NCBI RefSeq assembly: GCF_001707825.1
Contig: NZ_LYBM01000055.1
Coordinates: 1 to 33,489, forward strand
From: Veronia pacifica
GTDB lineage: Bacteria; Pseudomonadota; Gammaproteobacteria; Enterobacterales; Vibrionaceae
Reading direction: 5' to 3'
Length of the DNA stretch: 33,489 bases
Numbering within the stretch: the first letter of the stretch is position 1; every line of letters starts with the position of its first letter. A program made the translations under genes and the position numbers. Of this stretch, positions 17,561 to 24,811 are shown piece by piece. The notes below the pieces were generated by a model. The model saw only the letters and a list, made by a program, of their open reading frames with translations. It was not told where the DNA came from and made no database searches.

Positions 17561-18193
17561 TTGCTTAAATTAAAAACATATGCTGATCTCGAAGCACAAA
17601 CAATAAACTCAACAATAACTATGCTTGTTCACTTTGCGTTAGCGTTTTTGCTTGGGGCTCTGACCCTTTATCTAGTTCGTTCTATATATAATTATCTGAC
17701 GAGAAGAAATGTTAAATTCAGATGTAAAAAGAGATTAGACATTTTTTCGCGTGAAGAGCGTGTTTTTCTCGCCCTACTCGATCTCGCAGTCACTGATCAG
17801 TACCGAGTTTTTTCCAAGGTAAGAGTCGGTGATATTGTCACTCCCTACCGATGCTCCAGCAGAGCCGCGAATGATGTTGCAAATGATTTATTATCCTCGC
17901 ATTGTTTCGATTTCATCCTTTGTCACAAATACAAATTGACCTTGATTGCAGTTGTTACATTGGAAGACAACGACACACGAAAAAAGAGAAAAACGGCTAA
18001 AAAAAATACTCAAGTGATAAGCAGTATTTGCAATGACGCTGGGATACCCCACGTAAAATTCAGTGCATCTGTTCGATATCTTCCCTCTGAAATAGCCAAT
18101 ACTTTGAGGCATCATCGCATCAAGCTTTCAGATGAAAGACCTAAATCTGCGACTAATAAACCTCGAAGAAAAAAGCCAGCCCGGCTCAAATAA
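17561..18193 (+). CDS. Membrane-anchored DUF2726 domain protein
   Basis: The frame from TTG at 17561 gives 210 residues. An ATG at 17621 would also work, and neither has a good ribosome binding site. One hydrophobic segment (MLVHFALAFLLGALTLYLV, about 21-39) is followed by a DUF2726-like domain (about 60-170): FSREERVFLALLDLAV, YRVFSKVRVGDIV, CFDFILCHKYKLTLIAVVTL and ISSICNDAGIPHVKF. This family resembles small nuclease-like folds, but the usual acidic VELDD motif is weakened here to VTLEDND, so activity is doubtful. The C-terminus is very basic (RPKSATNKPRRKKPARLK), suggesting nucleic-acid contact. It is probably an inner-membrane protein with a cytoplasmic domain. Confidence 0.72.
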   Translation: MLKLKTYADLEAQTINSTITMLVHFALAFLLGALTLYLVRSIYNYLTRRNVKFRCKKRLDIFSREERVFLALLDLAVTDQYRVFSKVRVGDIVTPYRCSSRAANDVANDLLSSHCFDFILCHKYKLTLIAVVTLEDNDTRKKRKTAKKNTQVISSICNDAGIPHVKFSASVRYLPSEIANTLRHHRIKLSDERPKSATNKPRRKKPARLK

Positions 18194-18849
18194 TTGATCA
18201 CTATTGAATCAACCAGAAATCATGTCAAAAAACTATTATTAAGAATAATAATCTGTATAGATAATAAATTAATGTAGCCTAGTTATAATTACATCCAATT
18301 CACATCAAACAGCCACTTCCGAACTTGGACTCCTTAGTGAAACTTTTGTTTCAATTATTAAATTAATAGAAAGTTACACTTCTTTTTTCAACGAAAAAAT
18401 TTCCGTTATTGTTTTTTCGCCCTATCATTCCATTAACATATCGACAACAAATTTGAACTGTACTAACTCTTGTGAAACATGATTTATAATATTGTTTTTA
18501 TTGACTTAATTTGATGAAGACATAGACATTTAAGAGGTTTTAATTTATCTAAACGTTAAATAAATTCAGCTACTGAGACTGTTTAAAAAACCATATTTAA
18601 GGTCTCACTCACATCTTTTACGTTGTCATGTGCGAACATTATCTTAATTCAGGCATATCTACATTAGAATCGCGCACATACCTTAAACGCAAAACGGATA
18701 TTGAGATTTTTGGCCGTATAAAGACGGATAGTCAACGCGCCACGAGTCATTCAAAAATATTGTTAACATTTTTTTGAGTGGAATAAATAACCAGTGTGGC
18801 AACTAACATCACCCACACTGAGTTTCAAAAGAGAAAAAAGGAAATTCAC
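18194..18849. other. Intergenic region upstream of the AGCS symporter
   Basis: About 650 AT-rich bases. A hairpin GAGAC...GTCTC lies at roughly 18576-18605, and an imperfect dyad centred on GTTAAC lies near 18763. I looked for a tandem glycine riboswitch, which precedes a homologous symporter gene in Vibrio cholerae, and found none of its conserved elements. AAGGAA, seven bases before the ATG at 18850, is the ribosome binding site. Confidence 0.5.
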
Positions 18850-20364
18850 ATGTTAATGAGGCGATTTTTGTCAGTTCTCAGCTTGTTCATATTATCTTTC
18901 CCTGCTGCTGCAGAGGGAATAGATCAGAAAATCAATGAGTTTGTCGCTCCAATCGTAAACCCATTCGTCCAGATGATCTTTTCACAGATCTCCCTTCCAA
19001 TGACGGATGTAAAAGCGCCATGGATTGTGCTTTATCTTGTAATAGCAGCCGTTTTCTTCACGTTTTTTTTAGGATTCATTAATTTCAGAGGTTTTAGCCA
19101 CGCGATAAATCTTGTACGCGGTGCTTATACAGGACCGAATGACAAAGGTGAGGTTTCTCACTTTCAGGCACTGGCTACCGCTCTATCAGGAACGGTTGGG
19201 CTGGGTAATATCGCAGGTGTTGCTGTCGCAATTAGCATAGGCGGTGCCGGGGCTACATTCTGGATGATACTCGCCGGTCTTTTGGGCATGTCGACGAAAT
19301 TTGTTGAATGTTCGCTGGGCGTAAAATACAGGAATACGAATCCAGATGGTTCAGTATCTGGCGGTCCTATGTATTATCTCAGTAAAGGATTATCCAACCG
19401 AGGTAACCCTGCACTTGGTAGAACATTAGCAGTGCTTTTTTCCATCTTTGCCATAGGCGGTGCCGTCGGTGGCGGGAATATGTTCCAGGCTAATCAGGCA
19501 TTTCAACAAGTTCTTGGTGTCACAGGTGGTGACGCATCATTTTTAGCAGGAAAGGGCTGGCTGTTTGGTTTGATCATGGCTGGTATTGTTGGTGTGGTGA
19601 TCATCGGCGGTATTAAGTCTATTGCCAAAGTGACTGAAAAAGTTGTTCCGTTTATGGCATTGATTTATGTCGGTGCAGCAGTTGTCATTATTTTCGCTAA
19701 CTTAGGCTCTGTCGGACCTGCTTTTGCGGCAATTATCGACGGGGCATTTACAGGCGAAGGCGTTGCGGGTGGTGTTATAGGTGCAATGATTCAAGGCTTT
19801 AAACGTGCTGCTTTCTCTAATGAGGCTGGGGTGGGCTCAGCTGCTATTGCTCACTCAGCTGTGAAAACCAAAGAACACATGTCAGAGGGGTTTGTATCAC
19901 TGCTTGAACCATTCATCGATACAGTGGTGATTTGTACCATGACAGCATTGGTTATCATCATTACTGGTCAGCTATATGATGGTCAAACGCTGACAGGTGT
20001 TGAACTGACTTCCGCTGCCTTTGCAAGCTCTATCTCCTGGTTCCCCTACATTCTGGTTATAGCCGTTGTGTTGTTTGCTTTCTCTACGATGATTTCTTGG
20101 TCCTATTATGGATTGAAGGCATGGACGTTCCTCTTTGGCGAAAGCAGTCAGGCTGAACTCACGTTCAAACTGATTTTCTGTGGTTTTATCGTCATAGGCG
20201 CATCAATGAATCTTGGCCCTGTCATCGACTTCTCAGACGCGATGATTTTTGCCATGGCTCTTGTCAACATTGTTGGTCTATACATTCTGGCACCAGAAAT
20301 TAAGCGCGATATGGAAGACTATTTAGCAAGACTTGCTAACGGTTCAATCGTCCGTTACAAGTAA
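18850..20364 (+). CDS. Alanine/glycine:cation symporter (AGCS family)
   Basis: The 504-residue protein starts at ATG 18850, chosen for its AAGGAA ribosome binding site and because it opens on a signal-like segment ([23 protein letters not shown]). A GTG 54 bases upstream is in frame but has no such site. The AGCS signatures are clear: [31 protein letters not shown], and [21 protein letters not shown] with the conserved FSNEAG-GS motif. Several further hydrophobic segments give the expected roughly ten membrane passes. It couples Na+ (or H+) entry to uptake of alanine or glycine across the inner membrane. It is monocistronic, ending in a bidirectional terminator. Confidence 0.95.
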   Translation: MLMRRFLSVLSLFILSFPAAAEGIDQKINEFVAPIVNPFVQMIFSQISLPMTDVKAPWIVLYLVIAAVFFTFFLGFINFRGFSHAINLVRGAYTGPNDKGEVSHFQALATALSGTVGLGNIAGVAVAISIGGAGATFWMILAGLLGMSTKFVECSLGVKYRNTNPDGSVSGGPMYYLSKGLSNRGNPALGRTLAVLFSIFAIGGAVGGGNMFQANQAFQQVLGVTGGDASFLAGKGWLFGLIMAGIVGVVIIGGIKSIAKVTEKVVPFMALIYVGAAVVIIFANLGSVGPAFAAIIDGAFTGEGVAGGVIGAMIQGFKRAAFSNEAGVGSAAIAHSAVKTKEHMSEGFVSLLEPFIDTVVICTMTALVIIITGQLYDGQTLTGVELTSAAFASSISWFPYILVIAVVLFAFSTMISWSYYGLKAWTFLFGESSQAELTFKLIFCGFIVIGASMNLGPVIDFSDAMIFAMALVNIVGLYILAPEIKRDMEDYLARLANGSIVRYK

Positions 20365-20400
20365 ATGCCTTGGCCGTATTTGTGATGTTAGCGGCCATAG

Positions 20401-20427
20401 AAAAAGGGGTACTTAGTACCCCTTTTT
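20401..20427. terminator. Bidirectional rho-independent terminator
   Basis: AAAAAGGGGTAC (20401-20412) and GTACCCCTTTTT (20416-20427) flank a 3-nt loop. It is symmetric, so it serves both the symporter gene on the plus strand and, less closely, the convergent yciH gene. Confidence 0.9.
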
Positions 20428-20489
20428 ATTCTTCAGAATGTGCCAATGTAGGAAATTAATGGCCCACGTACCGAATCGCTTTCTATTGA

Positions 20490-20816
20490 TCAGCCACCAG
20501 CCAATTTAACCGTATGACCTTTCTTTTCAAGATGAGCTTTTATTTGATCTCGCTTATCACCCTGAATCTCAATGATTCCGTCTTTTACTGCACCGCCGCA
20601 GCCGCATACTTTCTTGAGTTCTGCCGCAACCAGTTTGAGCGCTGCATCGTCCAGATCTAAGCCAGTGACAAGGCATACGCCCTTTCCCTTTCTGCCTTTG
20701 GTCTGGCGCTGAATTCGGACTATACCATCGCCTTTTTCGCGTTTAGGGGCTGATTTTTCTTCTTTAATGCGACCACTATCCGTGGAATAAACCAAACGAC
20801 TATTATCGTTGCTCAT
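20490..20816 (-). CDS. yciH: SUI1/eIF1-like translation factor YciH
   Basis: The 108-residue protein starts at ATG 20816 with GGACG upstream; the frame extends further but into non-coding-like sequence. The SUI1 domain covers most of it: GDGIVRIQRQTKGRKGKGVC at the N-terminal side, then LVTGLDLDDAALKLVAAELK, KKVCGCGGAVKDG and IEIQGDKRDQIKAHLEKKGH. YciH is the bacterial counterpart of eukaryotic eIF1. In E. coli it acts at the ribosome during initiation and is linked to translation control under stress. It is convergent with the symporter gene. Confidence 0.95.
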   Translation of the reverse strand: MSNDNSRLVYSTDSGRIKEEKSAPKREKGDGIVRIQRQTKGRKGKGVCLVTGLDLDDAALKLVAAELKKVCGCGGAVKDGIIEIQGDKRDQIKAHLEKKGHTVKLAGG

Positions 20817-21086
20817 GAGACGTCCGTTAGTAATATAAGTTAAAGGCAATAGTATCAAAACATAGATCTCACTCAAATTGCTTTTCAACAAAATCAACAA
20901 ATAAGCCGTCGATCTCATTCGAGCATATTATTCGAAAGAGCATGCCCCTCTGCCAATTCATTATTTCGTTGCAAGACCTCGTTCTATGGAGAGATAATTT
21001 TCCAACAATTCAAATAATTTGTTTGTAATTTCACCAATTTTAATCCATTCTGAACAAACCATAGTTAATTAGTTATAGTGCGTTAC

Positions 21087-22049
21087 ATGAAGAAAATTAA
21101 ACCGATGACTAATCAGGAAGAAATCACTGTAAGCACGGAAACCTTTTGCCAGCCAGATATTGACCTGAGTGTATGGCAGGCGCTTACGCAAAACCAATAC
21201 AGCCATAATTCTCTGCTCAGCTTTCAAAATGACTGGCGTACATTCGTTAATCACTGCATTGCAAACAGGTTATGCCCGTTACCAGCAGATGTCACGACAG
21301 TTAGAGATTTTGCAGAACTGACAGCAAAAGAACGCAAAGTTTCGAGTGTCAGGCGTTACACTGTGACGATTTCTCTCGTTCATCGCTGTCACAGTTACAA
21401 AGACCCCGCCAGACACCGAGAGGTGAAGTTTCTGATGAACCGTCTACTTCAGGAAAAATCGGATCAGGCAGGACAGGCAACACCGTTTCATCTTGGCCAC
21501 CTGGAGGCTCTGACTGAGAAACTCGAGAAAAGCGATAGATTGAAGGACATAAGGGATCTGCTAATTTGGACTCTGTCTTTTGAAGGTATGCTCAAAAGAA
21601 GCGAGCTTGCCGCCCTCCCCTTCGACGCAATTTCTACATCAACAGTCCCTTATTTACTTAATGTGGGCGAAACGCCAATTGAACTTAGCAACCATGCTAG
21701 TCTAATGATTGATCGATGGTTTGAAATTTCGGGGATCACTGATGGTCCACTGCTTCGCCGTATCAATAAACATCAGCAATTGGGTGAGAAGCCGATGGAT
21801 CATTCTTCTATCTATCGCGTCTTTCGGCGAGCGGCTGACGAGCTTGGCATGGGACAACAACTAACCTTTTCCGGTCAATCGCCTCGGGTTGGCGCGAGTC
21901 AGGATCTTGCTGAGGCAGGCATGAGTATTAAAGAGATACAACATCAAGGAAGGTGGAAAAGTCCCGCTATGCCTGCGCAATATGTAGGAAATACGCAGGC
22001 AAGGGACGAGGCTATGGCTAAATATAAACGTAAGCTAGAAAAGGAGTAA
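21087..22049 (+). CDS. Lone tyrosine recombinase / site-specific integrase
   Basis: The 320-residue protein (ATG 21087; GTG 21078 and ATG 21105 are alternatives, none with a strong ribosome binding site) has a SAM-like N-terminal core-binding domain (about 25-120) and a C-terminal catalytic domain. Counting from GTG 21078, the box I Arg is Arg174 in GMLKRSELAAL, the box II Arg is Arg270 in SGQSPRVGA, and the nucleophile is Tyr302 in AQYVGN. Trp293 in GRWKS takes the usual His/Trp position. Box II normally reads His-x-x-Arg; here the first position is Gln267. Tyrosine recombinases cut and rejoin DNA at specific sites. No attachment repeats, cargo or partner genes are visible, and its stop codon directly abuts that of ddl. 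Confidence 0.85.
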   Translation: MKKIKPMTNQEEITVSTETFCQPDIDLSVWQALTQNQYSHNSLLSFQNDWRTFVNHCIANRLCPLPADVTTVRDFAELTAKERKVSSVRRYTVTISLVHRCHSYKDPARHREVKFLMNRLLQEKSDQAGQATPFHLGHLEALTEKLEKSDRLKDIRDLLIWTLSFEGMLKRSELAALPFDAISTSTVPYLLNVGETPIELSNHASLMIDRWFEISGITDGPLLRRINKHQQLGEKPMDHSSIYRVFRRAADELGMGQQLTFSGQSPRVGASQDLAEAGMSIKEIQHQGRWKSPAMPAQYVGNTQARDEAMAKYKRKLEKE

Positions 22050-23051
22050 CTACCCTTGACGATTAACGCCTCGGTTTACACAACTTTCCAAGTAGTCAGC
22101 AAACCTGTGCCCATTGTGCTCCACCAGCTTTGGAAACATTGAAATGGGTGTCATGCCGGGAAATGTGTTGATTTCGTTTAGCAGCACTTCGCCATTTGGT
22201 GTGAGGAAGAAATCAATACGAGACAAGTCTTTAAGCTTTAAATGAACGAATGCTTTGCGAGCCATTTCGCGCATCTGCTCAATTTGCTCATCCTTCAAGT
22301 CAGTTGGTTCCAGTGTTGTCTGGCTATGGCTGTCTGAGCTGTACTTTTCTTCGTAGGTATAGAATGTGTCTTCTGGACAACAAATTTCACCCGGTGTTGA
22401 AATAACCACTTCATCTTCGTATTGATAGGCTGCTATTTCAAGTTCACGAGGACGAATGGCCTGTTCAACTAAAACTTGGTCGGAATAGTCAAACGCGTCA
22501 TTCACTGCACGTCTCACATCAATTTTACTTGTTACCTTATAACAACCTACGGATGAGCCCTGACAGGCGGCTTTAATAAATAAACTTCCCCATTTATCAA
22601 ATGCTGCTTCAGCCTGAGAATATGCCGTGTCAGTTTTTTCCGTCAGAAAGATATATGGCGTATTGTTTATGTCGAGCGCATCAAACCATAATTTTGAGGT
22701 GATTTTATTAAAACAAACGTTACTCGCTGAGGAGTCACAACCCATGTACGGCAGACCTGATAACTCCAGTAATGACTGGATATCGCCCGTTTCTCCCGGG
22801 AAACCATGAATACACGGTACGACGTAATCAAGAGTGACTTTTCGATCGCCAATTGTCAGAACTTTATCGAGGTCAAGTCTGCAAGGCGCGCCATCTTGCC
22901 CTCGCCATCCCTCTTTTGTCATTTCAACTCTTGTGACGTTAAGAGATGGAATTGTTACAAGTACGCTCTCAAGATAATTTGCTGATACTAGCGAGACATC
23001 ATGCTCAGCACTGCCTCCACCACACAATAAGAGAACCTCAATTTTGTTCAT
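22050..23051 (-). CDS. ddl: D-alanine--D-alanine ligase
   Basis: The 333-residue protein joins two D-alanines using ATP for peptidoglycan precursor synthesis in the cytosol. It opens with IEVLLLCGGGSAEHDVSLVSA, the conserved N-terminal Ddl motif with the active-site Glu. It has VDYVVPCIHGFPGETGDIQS, the ATP-grasp Lys region in WGSLFIKAACQGSSVGCYKV, and the C-terminal metal-binding motif FFLTPNGEVLLNEINTFPGM. GAG about six bases before the ATG is a modest ribosome binding site. The gene is not in the cell-division cluster where ddlB usually lies, so it is probably a ddlA-like or second copy. It is convergent with the integrase with no intervening base. Confidence 0.95.
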   Translation of the reverse strand: MNKIEVLLLCGGGSAEHDVSLVSANYLESVLVTIPSLNVTRVEMTKEGWRGQDGAPCRLDLDKVLTIGDRKVTLDYVVPCIHGFPGETGDIQSLLELSGLPYMGCDSSASNVCFNKITSKLWFDALDINNTPYIFLTEKTDTAYSQAEAAFDKWGSLFIKAACQGSSVGCYKVTSKIDVRRAVNDAFDYSDQVLVEQAIRPRELEIAAYQYEDEVVISTPGEICCPEDTFYTYEEKYSSDSHSQTTLEPTDLKDEQIEQMREMARKAFVHLKLKDLSRIDFFLTPNGEVLLNEINTFPGMTPISMFPKLVEHNGHRFADYLESCVNRGVNRQG

Positions 23052-23428
23052 GATTTACTCGCTTATCCCCTAAAACAATGAATGGGGAAAAAAAATGCCG
23101 CCAATCCGTGTGCAAATACCACGGCATAGTTTACCGTAAAGCGCGAATGGCTTTCACCCTGATATACCAACAAACAGACATTTATCGCCTAAAAATGGCT
23201 GACTAATCAATAAGTGCTGTTTTTATAACCTTTACAGGCGGGAGAGAATGAGTGGGTCTTTATTTCAGTGCGTTGTTACCAATAACGCATGACATATTTC
23301 CTCGAGCAATACCCCAATATTACGCCATCGAACAATACATGACTTGATAAGATAAACACCTATAAGCTTCTTAGATACAAAGTCTTATATGTTCATTACG
23401 TTATCAAGCTTCAATTCTGGAGGTTGTC
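23052..23428. promoter_or_regulatory. Divergent intergenic region between ddl and the VOC gene
   Basis: About 380 bases that must hold the promoters of both divergent genes. No operator or unambiguous promoter was recognised. GGAGG, six bases before the VOC ATG, is a strong ribosome binding site. Confidence 0.45.
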
Positions 23429-23806
23429 ATGAATCTTAATCAAGTCACATTAACAGTTAAAAATATGGATGAGGCAGTAACCTTTTATAAAACGCTTGGT
23501 TTTAATCAAATCGTAGCCGCTGAGCATTACTGTCGTTTTGAATGTACTGAGGGGAGTTCTACTTTTTCTCTCTACCTTGGTGATCCTAATTCTCAAAGTA
23601 ATAGCGTTATCTATTTTGAGCATCAAGAATTGGATTCACTCGTTGAAAAACTTAAGTCAAAAGGCATTAAATTTGATCAGGAACCTACTGACAAAGACTA
23701 CTTATGGCGAGAGGCAATGTTGACTGATCCATCGGGGAATGAAATAAAGCTCTATTGGGCGGGGGAAAACAGAAAAAATCCACCTTGGAGAGTAAATAGC
23801 AATTAA
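23429..23806 (+). CDS. VOC (glyoxalase/bleomycin-resistance fold) family protein
   Basis: The 125-residue protein has one VOC domain made of two beta-alpha-beta-beta-beta modules. MNLNQVTLTVKNMDEAVTFY begins the first, and LDSLVEKLKSKGIKF followed by AMLTDPSGNEIKLYW ends the second. Typical metal positions such as the Glu in EIKLYW are present, while the usual first-strand His is absent (QVTLTV). It could be a dioxygenase-like, isomerase-like or antibiotic-binding member; the sequence does not decide. It is monocistronic with a clear ribosome binding site and a hairpin after the stop. Confidence 0.85.
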   Translation: MNLNQVTLTVKNMDEAVTFYKTLGFNQIVAAEHYCRFECTEGSSTFSLYLGDPNSQSNSVIYFEHQELDSLVEKLKSKGIKFDQEPTDKDYLWREAMLTDPSGNEIKLYWAGENRKNPPWRVNSN

Positions 23807-23817
23807 CGCATAGTGAT

Positions 23818-23840
23818 GGGCGGGCTTAAGCGCGCCCTTC
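23818..23840 (+). terminator. Candidate terminator after the VOC gene
   Basis: GGGCG (23818-23822) and CGCCC (23833-23837) enclose the palindrome GCTTAAGC, followed by TTC. The stem is strong but the T tract is short, so efficiency is uncertain. Confidence 0.55.
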
Positions 23841-24035
23841 TATACGGCCATATCGGCTATGATTTCCAGAGCTACCTATCACCAGCCCAATTTGCTATTG
23901 ACGCTCTTTTATCGCTTTATCTGTTGCTACTCGCAGATTACTTTCTCAGTCAGTAAACCCCTATTGTCGATGATACAAATCGATAACAAGGGTCGAATAC
24001 AGTTTAGACAAAACTCTAATTGATTAGATAAAGCT

Positions 24036-24539
24036 CTAATTGAGCTTATTCATTTTCGGATATGGAGATTTTTTGACAGACGATATTGAACGAATAAAAG
24101 GTTTCTGTTCCTTTATGACTCTTGGTAAGGCATTTAATTCATTTTTTGCTCTTTCTTTTGATGTAAATGAACCATATAGCAGTGTGTACCAAGGAATACT
24201 GTCGACCATTTTCATATTGGACCATACAGGCTGGTCGGACGGCAGCATATCTGAAAACTCTTTCAGCCCACTCTCATAACTCAAAGCAACAACCTGAATA
24301 GTGTACTGCTGCTTAACAACCTTCTTCTTCGGCTTTTTAACCACTTCAGTCGCTTTCTGTGCCTTTTCGGCTTTCTTCACAGAGATCTTAGCTTCCTCAA
24401 AGGGTGGAGGGGGTACTTTACTCTCGGCTTTTACCGTTTTAGTGATTTCTTCTGACTGAGAGAGGAGGGTCAAGTGATGTGATTTATCGGCACACCCAGC
24501 AGCAAAAAGGACAAAAAGAGCAATTACAGGAGTTTTCAT
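24036..24539 (-). CDS. SPOR domain lipoprotein
   Basis: The 167-residue precursor starts with a lipoprotein signal peptide ending in FAAGC, so lipidation at Cys16 is expected. A Lys/Pro/Glu-rich linker (about 35-75) follows, with VPPPPFEEAKISVKKAEKAQ and repeated KK. A C-terminal SPOR domain (about 77-155) begins with QQYTIQVVALSYESGLKEF and contains IPWYTLLYGSFTSKERAKNE. SPOR domains bind denuded glycan strands of peptidoglycan, often at the division septum. Two 10-bp direct repeats (CTCTAATTGA, 24014-24023 and 24034-24043) overlap its stop codon, and the AAGCTC/GAGCTT pair there could be a weak terminator. Confidence 0.87.
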   Translation of the reverse strand: MKTPVIALFVLFAAGCADKSHHLTLLSQSEEITKTVKAESKVPPPPFEEAKISVKKAEKAQKATEVVKKPKKKVVKQQYTIQVVALSYESGLKEFSDMLPSDQPVWSNMKMVDSIPWYTLLYGSFTSKERAKNELNALPRVIKEQKPFIRSISSVKKSPYPKMNKLN

Positions 24540-24811
24540 ATATATGCGTCTTTAACATTTATGTTTTTTCAGTTTGAAGTCATGACCGAAATCATTCAAA
24601 TTTCGAGGTCGGTCCAGAGGATACAATCAGCTATCTGTCACACTTTCCTCACTTTATCACGAACACTATCGGGCAAACAGCTAAGGGCGAGTAGCATCTG
24701 CGAGAGAACACACAATAAGAATGAATCACTTTGATCTCTGTTCACCCGCTATTTGTCTTCACGAGCTAAAATGAGCGAGAGTTATTTTCCTATGAGTAAG
24801 CAGGAGCATCA

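Noticed and set aside
18194-18849. Possible glycine riboswitch upstream of the alanine/glycine symporter gene
   Set aside because: A tandem glycine riboswitch precedes a similar gene in Vibrio cholerae, but none of its conserved sequence blocks are present in this AT-rich region.
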